A stretch of 64,000 nt of DNA from Amycolatopsis nigrescens CSC17Ta-90 (lineage in GTDB: Bacteria > Actinomycetota > Actinomycetes > Mycobacteriales > Pseudonocardiaceae), in the NCBI RefSeq assembly GCF_000384315.1, contig NZ_ARVW01000001.1, forward strand, positions 3,658,157 to 3,722,156, read 5' to 3'. Below, piece by piece: positions 8,883 to 16,362 of this stretch (position 1 is the stretch's first letter; the number at the start of each line of letters is the position of its first letter). The position numbers were made by a program, and so were the translations under genes. Under the pieces are notes generated by a model. The model saw nothing but the letters and a program-made list of their open reading frames with translations, did no database searches and had not been told where the DNA came from.

Positions 8883-9434
8883 CTACTGAGAGTGGAGCGC
8901 TGCCTTCAACCGGCCGAACTCGTTCGCCAGTGCGGCCGCGGTCCAATGCGCGTTCAGCCCACTGGGATTGGGCAGAACCCACACCGCGGCGCCGCCGATC
9001 GGCTCGTGCTGTCTGCCCACTGTCGCTTTTGGACGGCCAAAAGCGGTCCGATACGCGGTGATCCCGACCACGGCCAGCCAGCGGGGCCGGTACTCGGCGA
9101 CCTTCGCGGCCAGCCGCACCCCGCCGTCCCGCAGTTCCCGCGGGCTCAGCTCGTCCGCGCGGGCGGAGGCCCGCGCGACCACGTTGGTGATGCCGAGCCC
9201 GAGTTCCGGCAGCTGGTCCTGCTCGCTGGGATGGAACAGCCGCGGGGTGAACCCGCCCCCGTGCAGTGCGGGCCAGAACCGGTTGCCCGGCCGCGCGAAG
9301 TGGTGGCCGGTCGCACCCGAGTACAGCCCGGGGTTGATGCCGCAGAACAGCACGTCCAGCCCGGGCGCGAGCACGTCGGGGATGGTGCTGTTCTCGGCGT
9401 CGGCGAGCTGCTGCTTGGTCGGGCGGTCGCGCAT
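8883..9434 (-). CDS. mug: Mug-type mismatch-specific DNA glycosylase
   Basis: The 183-residue protein belongs to the uracil-DNA glycosylase superfamily, Mug/TDG class, which removes uracil and ethenocytosine mispaired with G. Motif I is LDVLFCGINPGLYSG with the catalytic-site Asn; the C-terminal motif is WVLPNPSGLNAHW. ATG 9434 fits the family length; longer frames run over the divergent VOC gene. The coding sequence contains a notable 22-bp palindrome at 9024-9045. Confidence 0.86.
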   Translation of the reverse strand: MRDRPTKQQLADAENSTIPDVLAPGLDVLFCGINPGLYSGATGHHFARPGNRFWPALHGGGFTPRLFHPSEQDQLPELGLGITNVVARASARADELSPRELRDGGVRLAAKVAEYRPRWLAVVGITAYRTAFGRPKATVGRQHEPIGGAAVWVLPNPSGLNAHWTAAALANEFGRLKAALHSQ

Positions 9435-9470
9435 TCGTGCAGTGTGCCGTGCCGGGCCATCCTGGGAGGT

Positions 9471-9833
9471 ATGAGCAGCCGGATACTCGCGATCGCATTG
9501 GACGCCGCCGATCCCGACGAGCTCGCCCGCTTCTGGGCCGCCGCGCTGGGCCTGGCGCCGCTTCGCCACTGGCACGACGCGCGTGGCGTGCGTTATGTCG
9601 AGATCGGCGAGGACGGCAAGGAAGTGCTGCTCTTCCAGGCGGTCCCCGACCGGAAGTCGGTGAAGAACCGGATGCACCTGGACGTGGTGCCCACCGAAGG
9701 CGGCCAGTACGACGAGGTGCGCCGGCTGGTCGCGCTCGGCGCCCGTGAGCTGTCCGACGAGCCGGACTTTCCGTGGGTGGTGCTGGCCGATCCGGAGGGC
9801 AACGAGTTCTGCGTGCTGCCGCCCGGTAGCTGA
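9471..9833 (+). CDS. VOC (glyoxalase-like) family protein
   Basis: The 120-residue protein has the vicinal oxygen chelate pattern: ILAIALDAADPDELARFWAAALGL at the start, a central MHLDVV strand and the C-terminal metal-strand signature VLADPEGNEFCVLPP. Substrate cannot be inferred; many relatives act in detoxification or antibiotic binding. The start is clear: ATG 9471 follows GGGAGG by one base. Divergent from mug with about 36 bp between starts. Confidence 0.85.
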   Translation: MSSRILAIALDAADPDELARFWAAALGLAPLRHWHDARGVRYVEIGEDGKEVLLFQAVPDRKSVKNRMHLDVVPTEGGQYDEVRRLVALGARELSDEPDFPWVVLADPEGNEFCVLPPGS

Positions 9834-9926
9834 GAGGTCCTCAGTCGAAGTTGGCCAAGCTGGCAGTGCGTGCGTACGCTGTGTGACCTGCCACACAACG
9901 ACTGTGGAGCACTGGGCGGAGGCAGC

Positions 9927-10103
9927 GTGGAACTGGGCTTGGTCATCGGGCTGGTCGTCCTGATCTTCGCTGTGTCCACCGCGGTCGTGCTGCTGCAGGA
10001 CCGCCGGGCGTCGCGGCGGGCCGCGGAGCGCCGGCGGGCCCGGTTAGCGCGACTCGGCGAAGTCGACGTGTCCACTCCCAGCCGGCTGCACGTCGACCGC
10101 TGA
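9927..10103 (+). CDS. Small single-pass membrane protein
   Basis: The 58-residue protein has one membrane helix (LGLVIGLVVLIFAVSTAVVLL) followed by an arginine-rich cytoplasmic tail (QDRRASRRAAERRRARLARL). GTG 9927 is preceded by GGCGGAGG. No family recognised. Its last 60 nt overlap the 3' end of the convergent VanZ-like gene, so one of the two ends may be mis-set. A TGTGTG-N6-CACACA repeat at about 9880-9897 could be its operator. Confidence 0.5.
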   Translation: MELGLVIGLVVLIFAVSTAVVLLQDRRASRRAAERRRARLARLGEVDVSTPSRLHVDR

Positions 10104-10697
10104 ACGGTTGTTGTTCCGGCGCAGCGCGAGGAACAGCGCGGCGGCGACCCAGCCGAGCAGCGCGCCGCCGGTGTTGCTGATCAGGTCGTCCACGTCGAAG
10201 ATCCGGTAGACGAACGGCGCGGTGCCGAAGTTGGCGGTCACCTGGGTGATCTCGACGGCCAGCGACACGGCGAAGCCGATCAGCCCGGCGCCGACGATGC
10301 CCCGGCGCCACATCGTCCTGGCGAAGAGGCCGATGGGCACGAACAGCAGCACGTTCATCGCGAGCTGCTGGAAGGTCTGTGAGGTCAGCGCGTGCTCGAT
10401 CGTCGGCGAGAGCTCGTGCTTGTGCAGCTCGGTGCCGATGTCGGTGACCCACTGGAACGGGTTCAGCTGGATGGTCTGCTCGAGCTGGCGGCTGTTCGGG
10501 CCGGGCAGCGGCAGCAGCACCACGGCCAGCGCGAGGCAGCCGTAAAGGATCACCGCGGCGGTGCCCGCCAGCCGTCGCGGGTCCACCCTGCCGAGCCGGG
10601 CCTGCTGCACGATCAACTGCGGAACGAGGACGGTCGCCCAGATCGCGAAGAATCCGAGCAGGCCGTATCCCAGGGCTGTCACCTGCGCTGTTGTCAT
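10044..10697 (-). CDS. VanZ-like membrane protein
   Basis: The 217-residue protein has four to five membrane segments and the VanZ family signature: NPFQWVTDIG, NVLLFVPIGLFARTMW, EITQ and the acidic DVDDLISNTGGALLGW motif. VanZ confers low-level teicoplanin resistance in enterococci, but most actinobacterial homologues are of unknown function. ATG 10697 was chosen from family length. Convergent with the small membrane protein, overlapping by 60 nt. Confidence 0.82.
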   Translation of the reverse strand: MTTAQVTALGYGLLGFFAIWATVLVPQLIVQQARLGRVDPRRLAGTAAVILYGCLALAVVLLPLPGPNSRQLEQTIQLNPFQWVTDIGTELHKHELSPTIEHALTSQTFQQLAMNVLLFVPIGLFARTMWRRGIVGAGLIGFAVSLAVEITQVTANFGTAPFVYRIFDVDDLISNTGGALLGWVAAALFLALRRNNNRSAVDVQPAGSGHVDFAESR

Positions 10698-10848
10698 GAA
10701 TACGACGTTATGGATCAAGCGGTCCCGGCACCTCGGTCGAAGGGTTGCGCTGCCGGTGCGGGCATCGGCCAGTCGGCCGATGCGACCGCTGCCGATCGGC
10801 CGCGGAAAGTCGGTGGCCGCCGTCCCGCGGCTGTGTGAAGCTGGGGTC

Positions 10849-11325
10849 ATGGTCGACATCCGGCTGCTGGGCACCGGTGAATGGGAGTTGTTGCGTGAGG
10901 TTCGGCTGGCCGCGCTGCTCGACGCGCCGGAGTCGTTCGCCTCGACCTACCAGGACGCGCTTGCGTTGACCGACCAGGAATGGCTGGACCGGCTGCGCAC
11001 CATCGTCTACTTCGTCGCGATGGACGGGTCGCGGCCGATCGGCATGGTCGGTGGCATGCCGGACTCGACCGAATGGTTCGTGATCTCGATGTGGGTGGCG
11101 CCGGAGGGACGGCGTCGCGGGCTGGCCGCGGCCTTGCTCGGCGCGGTCACCGAGGAGGCGCAGCGGCACGGCGCGTCGGCGGTCGCCCTGCAGGTCAACG
11201 AGCACAACGCGGCGGCCCGCCGGGTCTACGAGCGGCTCGGTTTCGCCGGCACCGGTGAGTGGGAAACGTTGTGGCGCGGTGACGCCTACCGGCGCGAGCG
11301 GATGCGGCTGCCGGTCGCGAACTGA
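10849..11325 (+). CDS. GNAT family N-acetyltransferase
   Basis: The 158-residue protein has GNAT motifs in order: ISMWVAPEGRRRGLAAALL (motif A acetyl-CoA loop) and LQVNEHNAAARRVYERLGF (motif B). The substrate is unknown. ATG 10849 follows AGCTGGGG. Divergent from the VanZ-like gene. Confidence 0.86.
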   Translation: MVDIRLLGTGEWELLREVRLAALLDAPESFASTYQDALALTDQEWLDRLRTIVYFVAMDGSRPIGMVGGMPDSTEWFVISMWVAPEGRRRGLAAALLGAVTEEAQRHGASAVALQVNEHNAAARRVYERLGFAGTGEWETLWRGDAYRRERMRLPVAN

Positions 11326-11440
11326 ACGCGGACACGTTTACCTATACGCCACCTTCGAACCCTGGTGATCAGGCTCCGGAACAGGCAAGATCCTGCCCGG
11401 CGCGCCCGGTAGGGGCCCGGCGCGCGGATTCGGAGGAAAG

Positions 11441-13159
11441 ATGACCTTCTCGACCCGCCGCCTGCGACGGCCGATCGCCGTCGCGACGGCTCTGCTGGCC
11501 AGCGCCGCCATGACCGCCGCGACCGCTACCACCGCGTCCGCTGCGTCCGCGCAGGGCCAGGACTCGACCACGGACGTCCGGCTGATCAGTTTCAACGATC
11601 TGCACGGCAACCTGGAGCCGCCGTCGGGTTCGTCCGGGCGGGTCACCCTGCCGGACGGCAGCTCGGTGGATGCCGGGGGCGCGGCCTACCTGTCGTCGCA
11701 CGTGCAGCGGCTGCGTGCCGAGGCCCGCAACTCGGTGGTGCTGTCCACTGGGGACAGCATCGGCGCGTCGCCGGTGGTCTCCGCGCTGTTCCACGACGAG
11801 CCGACCGTCGAGTTCCTGAACTCGCTCGGGGTGAAGGCGTCCGTGGTGGGCAACCACGAGTTCGACGAGGGGCTTCAGGAGCTGCGGCGCATGCAGTTCG
11901 GCGGCTGTCACCCGACCGACGGCTGCCAGTTCCGGGAGTCCTTCCGCGGCGCGAAGTTCCCGTTCCTCGGGTCCAATGTGTACCGGACCAGCGGGGCGCC
12001 GGCGTTGCTGCCGTTCAGCGTCGAGTTCTCCGGCGGGGTGCCGATCGGGGTGATCGGCGCGACGCTGAAGGATCTGCCGACCGTGGTCACTCCGGAGGCG
12101 ATCAAGGGCCTGAAGTTCGGGGACGAGGTGGAGGCGATCGACCGCACCGCGAACATGCTGGACGCCATCGGCATCAAGGCGCAGGTGGTACTGCTGCACC
12201 AGGGCGACAACACCGAGGGCGGCGGCCCGGACGACTGCCGCGTGACGCCGGGGCCGGCGTCGCAGATCGCCGCGAAGGCGTCGCCGAAGGTGGACGCGAT
12301 CTTCACCGGGCACAGCCACCAGCAGTACAACTGCACGATTGCGGACCCGGCGGGCAACCCGCGGACGGTGATCCAGGGCGCGTCCTTCGGCAGGCTGCTG
12401 TCCGTGCTGGATCTGAAGATCAACCGGAAGACCCGGGACGTGGTCCGCGCCGCCACCAAGGCGCACAACGAGATCGTCACTCGCGACGTCACACCGGACC
12501 CGGCCGTGACGAAGCTGGTCGACGAGGCGAAGGCGAAGGCCGCGCCGATCGCGAACCGGCAGGTCGGCACCATCACCGCCGACCTGCTGCGAGCCGGCGC
12601 GCCGTCCGGCGAGTCGCCGCTGGGCGATGTGATCGCGGACGCGCAGCTCGAGGCGACCGCTTCGAACAACGCGCAGATCGCGATCACCAACCCCGGCGGG
12701 GTGCGGGCGGACCTGACCCACGCGTCCTCACCGGCGGGTGAGGGGGACGGCGTGGTCACCTACGGCGAGGCGTTCACCGTGCAGCCGTTCGCGAACGTCA
12801 TGCAGACCATCACGCTGACCGGCGCGAACCTGAAGGCCGTGCTGGAGCAGCAGTTCCAGCCGAGTGGGACGCGGGTCCTGCAGATCTCGAAGACGCTGAA
12901 GTACAGCTACTCGGCGTCCGCGCCGATCGGTTCGAAGGTCTCCGCGATCACCGTCGACGGCACCGCGGTGGACCCGAACGGTTCGTACCGGGTGTCGGTG
13001 AACAACTTCCTCGCGTCCGGCGGCGACGGGTTCACCGAGTTCACCAAGGGCACCGACCTTGCCGGCGGCCCGGTCGACCTGGACGCGCTGATCGCCTACC
13101 TCGGCGCCCACCCCGCCGTCTCCCCACCCCCGGCGGACCGCGTCACCCTGCTCCCTTAG
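11441..13159 (+). CDS. Secreted bifunctional metallophosphatase/5'-nucleotidase
   Basis: The 572-residue UshA/NadN-type enzyme begins with a signal peptide (RRLRRPIAVATALLASAAMT, cleavage near ASA-AS about residue 36). Dinuclear metal motifs are FNDLHGN, TGDSIGAS, VGNHEFDEG, VLLHQGDN and FTGHSHQQYN. A 5'-nucleotidase C-terminal domain follows (about 365-545), with GDVIADAQLEA and ITNPGGVRADL. It probably dephosphorylates nucleotides outside the cell for phosphate or nucleoside scavenging. ATG follows GGAGGAAAG. No membrane anchor or LPXTG was seen. Confidence 0.9.
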   Translation: MTFSTRRLRRPIAVATALLASAAMTAATATTASAASAQGQDSTTDVRLISFNDLHGNLEPPSGSSGRVTLPDGSSVDAGGAAYLSSHVQRLRAEARNSVVLSTGDSIGASPVVSALFHDEPTVEFLNSLGVKASVVGNHEFDEGLQELRRMQFGGCHPTDGCQFRESFRGAKFPFLGSNVYRTSGAPALLPFSVEFSGGVPIGVIGATLKDLPTVVTPEAIKGLKFGDEVEAIDRTANMLDAIGIKAQVVLLHQGDNTEGGGPDDCRVTPGPASQIAAKASPKVDAIFTGHSHQQYNCTIADPAGNPRTVIQGASFGRLLSVLDLKINRKTRDVVRAATKAHNEIVTRDVTPDPAVTKLVDEAKAKAAPIANRQVGTITADLLRAGAPSGESPLGDVIADAQLEATASNNAQIAITNPGGVRADLTHASSPAGEGDGVVTYGEAFTVQPFANVMQTITLTGANLKAVLEQQFQPSGTRVLQISKTLKYSYSASAPIGSKVSAITVDGTAVDPNGSYRVSVNNFLASGGDGFTEFTKGTDLAGGPVDLDALIAYLGAHPAVSPPPADRVTLLP

Positions 13160-13179
13160 CTCTCCCGCACATCCCTCAT

Positions 13180-13216
13180 GGCCACCTTGGCGGCATCGAA
13201 CGCCCCCAAGGTGGCC
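13180..13216. terminator. Hairpin after the 5'-nucleotidase gene (palindrome family B)
   Basis: GGCCACCTTG (13180-13189) pairs with CAAGGTGGCC (13207-13216). The loop holds the ATCGAACGCC-type sequence seen in altered form in the 5727 hairpin. Confidence 0.65.
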
Positions 13217-13244
13217 TTACGGGTTTTCGCTCCACTCTCACGCG

Positions 13245-13355
13245 GCAAGCCCCCACCCAACCCGGGGGGCGACCCCGCTCCAGCCTATCGCCACCCACCA
13301 CGGCCCCAGCCGCTCCCGACCGAGTTGTCCACAGGTCGGCGCAACTGTGGGCAAC
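13245..13355 (+). repeat. Dispersed 110-nt intergenic element, copy 1
   Basis: A conserved left block (GCCCCCACCC, then CGGGGGGCG and CCCCGCTCCAGCCTATCG), a variable middle of about 33 nt, and a right block GTTGTCCACAGGTC...CAACTGTGGGCAAC. Other copies are at 38384-38493 and 43389-43498. It sits between convergent genes and ends 3 nt before the tetR stop. The right block holds TTGTCCACA (13325-13333) and TGTGGGCAA (13346-13354). Confidence 0.85.
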
Positions 13356-13358
13356 CGG

Positions 13359-13988
13359 CTAGCAGTACGGGGAAAGCCCCGAGCGAAGCAGCGCGAAGCC
13401 ACGATCCGCGTCCGCGACAGCGCCCGGGTAGCGGTCGTCGGCCGCGGCTCCGGCCGCGATCAGGCGGTAGTTCTCCAGCGCCAGCAGCCGCTGCACCGTG
13501 ACGATCTGCCCGGCGGCGAGCAGCGCGGTCAGCTCGTCGCCACCAGTCCGCAGCGCCCCAGCCAGCGCTCGCTCGGACCGCTCGGTGAACTGGGAAAGCC
13601 GCGCGACCAGGCTCGGCGTGCCGTAGAGCAGTCGGTTGAACGCGACAACTTCGGCGTCGTCGTTCAAGCCGGTGATCGGATCCCGCTCCCGCAGGCCACG
13701 GGTGAAGTTCCGGTGCAGAGCGTCCAGCGGTGTCTCGTCGGACGGTCGCTCGCGCACCACCGTGGCGGCCTCCTCCGTGTGGTCGGCGAAGCGATGCAGG
13801 ACAAGGTCTTCTTTGGTGGGGAAGTATTTGAACAGGGTCGGCTTGGACACCTCGGCGGCCGCCGCGACCTCGGCCACCGACACCTTCTCGAACCCCGACT
13901 CCAGGAACAACCGGATCGCCGAGTCCGAGATCGCCTGATGTGTGCGCTGCTTCTTCCGTTCCCGCAAGCTCTGCTCGGCCACGAACAA
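13359..13988 (-). CDS. TetR family transcriptional regulator
   Basis: The 209-residue protein has an N-terminal TetR helix-turn-helix (about 12-58: AIRLFLESGFEKVSVAEVAA, SKPTLFKYFPTKEDLVLHRF) and a helical ligand domain like that of MftR/AcrR-type regulators. The start could be TTG 13988 or GTG 13982. It is divergent from the YjbR gene (63-70 bp between starts), so self-regulation or control of that gene is possible; no clear palindrome was seen there. Confidence 0.85.
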   Translation of the reverse strand: MFVAEQSLRERKKQRTHQAISDSAIRLFLESGFEKVSVAEVAAAAEVSKPTLFKYFPTKEDLVLHRFADHTEEAATVVRERPSDETPLDALHRNFTRGLRERDPITGLNDDAEVVAFNRLLYGTPSLVARLSQFTERSERALAGALRTGGDELTALLAAGQIVTVQRLLALENYRLIAAGAAADDRYPGAVADADRGFALLRSGLSPYC

Positions 13989-14056
13989 CAGCCTAACCCG
14001 GACAACTTCTTGACCTGGTCAGTAAGCTCCCATTTCGCCAAGACAGCCGGGTGAGA

Positions 14057-14407
14057 ATGGTGCACATGCCAACTTGGGAAGAAGCTGTCGCCATCGCGAA
14101 GGAGTTGCCGGAGGTCGAGGAGTCGACCTCGTACCGGACTCCCGCGCTGAAGGTCTCCGGCAAGAGTTTCGCGCGCCTGCGCACCGAAGCCGAGGGCGGT
14201 CTCGTGCTGATGTGCGACCTCGACGAGAAGGAGGCGCTGCTCGCTTCGGGCGATCCCGCGTTTTACACGACTCCGCACTACGACGGCTACGGCGCGATCC
14301 TGGTCGACCTGGAGAAGGTCGCCGTCGACCAGCTCACCGAGCTGATCGAGGAGTCCTGGCGACGCAAGGCACCGGCCAAGCTACGCAAGGCTTTCGACGC
14401 GGACTGA
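14057..14407 (+). CDS. MmcQ/YjbR family protein
   Basis: The 116-residue protein matches the YjbR DNA-binding-like fold: WEEAVAIAKELPEVEESTSY, a central ALKVSGKSFARL strand pair and the C-terminal ELIEESWRRKAPAKLRKAF helix. Function is not established for the family. Start candidates are GTG 14051, ATG 14057 and ATG 14066; none has a convincing RBS. Its 3' end overlaps the decayed membrane-protein gene on the other strand by about 27 nt. Confidence 0.75.
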   Translation: MVHMPTWEEAVAIAKELPEVEESTSYRTPALKVSGKSFARLRTEAEGGLVLMCDLDEKEALLASGDPAFYTTPHYDGYGAILVDLEKVAVDQLTELIEESWRRKAPAKLRKAFDAD

Positions 14408-15285
14408 GCCTCGACACTCGGCGAGCAGACACAGCGCTGTCACCCCCATCACCGCACCGGCGAACAGGCCCAGCACGGTGGTGGCCGGCAACTCGCTCCG
14501 CACAGCCCAGTTGTTCGCGCTGAGGACGTTGGGCAGGTTGAACAATCCGTTGGCGAAACAGCCCGTCCGCGCCGAGCCGGGTCACGGTCAACGGCAGCCA
14601 GAACGGGAGCCGGCCCAGCCGTGCATCATGGCCAGCAACCCCAGCGCGGCGCCGAGGGTGAGCAGCACGCCCAGCGCGTCCAACGGCCGCGCCACTCCTG
14701 CCTGGCCGCACCGCTGAGTCCGAACGTCCCACCGAACAACCACGACCCGCGGACCACCGCCGGCCCGGCCGCCACGATCCCGGCCACCCAAGCCAATGGC
14801 ACCTGCACCGAGTGCGTCGCCCCACGCGCGACGTCACGCGTCGTGCCGCGGAACAGCTCCGGCCACCGCGCCCGCGTATACAACGCGACGGCCACCAGCA
14901 GCGAAATGCCGAGTACTGCGAAACTGCCGTAGACAACGCCGAAAACCCAGCCCTGCAGGCTTTCGTCGCTCGTCAGGGAGAACACCAGCAGCGGCCCGAG
15001 CATGATGAACGGCGTCAGCAGCCCGGTGCCCACCCACATCGGCATCGCGATCAGCCACGCCGGCACCCGCAGTCCCCACCGCTGGGTGAGCGCCAGCGCG
15101 ACCAGCACCCCCATCAGCCCGATCGCCCCGGTGACCACGTTCGCCACTATCCACTCGGCCGTCCCCGCCGCACTCGGGTCGCTCAGCCCGAGCGTTCCTC
15201 CGGCCACCCACACGATCTTGATCCCGGTGTACACACCCGCCGCGCACCCCGCCACCCACCCGGCCACCAGCCGCAACCGCTCCAT
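14381..15285 (-). pseudogene. Frameshifted multi-pass membrane protein
   Basis: From ATG 15285 the frame encodes five or six membrane helices (for example WIVANVVTGAIGLMGVLVAL and FAVLGISLLVAVALY). Membrane-like sequence then continues only by changing frame three times: LDALGVLLTLGAALGLLAMM near 14640-14700, then LPFWLPLTVTRLGADG near 14560-14600, then NGLFNLPNVLSANNWAV and LGLFAGAVMGVTALCLLAEC near 14410-14550, stopping at 14381. The three shifts within about 200 bp indicate decay or clustered sequence errors. The intact length would be about 300 residues. The family is not identified. Confidence 0.75.
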
Positions 15286-15440
15286 GCCACCGATCGTCGC
15301 GACGACCCGCTTCTCGCACCTCCTCCCCGAAGGTGAGGCGACTCCCCCTCCAGAGGGGCTTTCGAGTTCCCCGGATGGTGGAAGGCTTGCCGCACTGGCA
15401 AGACGAAGCCCGATCTGGTGAAGCTCAGTACCTTGTGGTT

Positions 15441-15740
15441 ATGCCGGATGACTACCTGCACTCGCTCCAGACCCTTGCGAGCAGCTTGAAGGGCCGTGCG
15501 ACGCAAGCTGTGGAGACTGAGGTCGGGGCATCGCTGGACTCCCGGATCGATTACTCCATTGACCTTATTGAGCACAACGAACCGGGAGTAGCGCTCGAAG
15601 ATCTCGCTCAGAACGTGTACGAGTTCGATCTCACTCTGAGTCTCGCCGAGTACCAGGTCTTCGACCGGGCAGGCCGCTCGATGCGGATGTCCCCGGAGCG
15701 CTGGACGTTTCTGCGTGAGCTGGTGGAGGAACAACATTGA
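15441..15740 (+). CDS. MafI-like immunity protein (orphan)
   Basis: The 99-residue acidic helical protein resembles MafI family immunity proteins: DYSIDLIEHNEPGVALEDLA, an L-x-L-x-x-x-E-Y segment and C-terminal S-P-E-R-W-x-F-L-R-E-L-V. MafI proteins neutralise MafB-type polymorphic toxins in Neisseria; actinobacterial relatives are common near toxin C-termini. No toxin gene is visible nearby, so it is probably an orphan left by rearrangement. ATG 15441 was chosen because similarity starts there. It lies just outside a direct repeat bounding an AT-rich island. Confidence 0.62.
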   Translation: MPDDYLHSLQTLASSLKGRATQAVETEVGASLDSRIDYSIDLIEHNEPGVALEDLAQNVYEFDLTLSLAEYQVFDRAGRSMRMSPERWTFLRELVEEQH

Positions 15741-15754
15741 CCGCACTGACGGAC

Positions 15755-15770
15755 ATAGCGGAAGGGGTGC
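15755..15770 (+). repeat. Left copy of a direct repeat flanking the accessory island
   Basis: ATAGCGGAAGGGGTGC is identical to 17754-17769. With flanks the match is about 21 of 23 nt. It also forms a weak hairpin with GCCCCTTTGAGC downstream, so it may be a decayed copy of the terminator at 17761. Confidence 0.6.
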
Positions 15771-15831
15771 ATCCAGGCCGGCAAACGCCCCTTTGAGCCG
15801 TTGTTACGATCCGGCTTCGGGGTGGAGGGCG

Positions 15832-16062
15832 CTACTGTGTTGGCAGCTTGCGGCTGAGGCTGTCCATGGCGTCGGCTAGGTCGGCTGCGCCCTTGAGGGT
15901 GATCGAGGCGTCGTCCATGTGCTTGAGCTGGTGGTGGAAGATGGCAAGGAGCGCCTCGACGGTAGCCAGGCTGATCGGATCGGCGCTGCTTCTGCCATGC
16001 TCGATGGACTGACGTGCTGCTGCGGCATGGGCGTCTGCTGAGGCGCGGTCGGAGGTCGGCAT
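15832..16062 (-). CDS. Small hypothetical helical protein
   Basis: The 76-residue reading from ATG 16062 is predicted helical with heptad-like spacing (SLATVEALLAIFHHQLKHMD, LKGAADLADAMDSLSRKL). The frame stays open upstream, but that part looks non-coding. No family recognised and no strong RBS. It is divergent from the NDT/TIR-like gene across 300 bp and may belong to the same mobile cargo. Confidence 0.42.
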   Translation of the reverse strand: MPTSDRASADAHAAAARQSIEHGRSSADPISLATVEALLAIFHHQLKHMDDASITLKGAADLADAMDSLSRKLPTQ

Positions 16063-16362
16063 GAGTTCGGCCCTGCCAGCGAGCGTGCTCGGCGTAACTA
16101 GGCCGATGAGCTGATCGCCGGTAGTGGTGGCGAGCGGATGGGCGGCTGATTCGGTGGGCCGCTGGCGCTCGCCGGCCGGAGCGGAGCGGTAGGCTGTCCG
16201 TGCCGCGATTGGACAGGCCCGCCGTACGGGTGGTGATGGGCGCCGATGATGGCGGCGCGCCTTGATCTCATAGAGCCAAGTTCGGCGACAACTCCGCATC
16301 GAGGTGTGTGATCCTGACTCTGATATAAACAAGCTGTAGCGCTCGGGCAAGATGGTGTGGTG
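16063..16362. other. Intergenic region between divergent island genes
   Basis: GC falls from typical values to below 50 percent across this 300-bp stretch. An AT-rich TGATATAAAC segment about 40 bp before the NDT/TIR-like start could be a promoter. No other gene or structure was recognised. Confidence 0.4.

Noticed and set aside
10681..10697. 17 nt identical at the starts of the VanZ-like and molybdopterin genes (both encode MTTAQVT)
   Set aside because: Upstream and downstream sequences are unrelated and the match is just the same short N-terminus; treated as coincidence.
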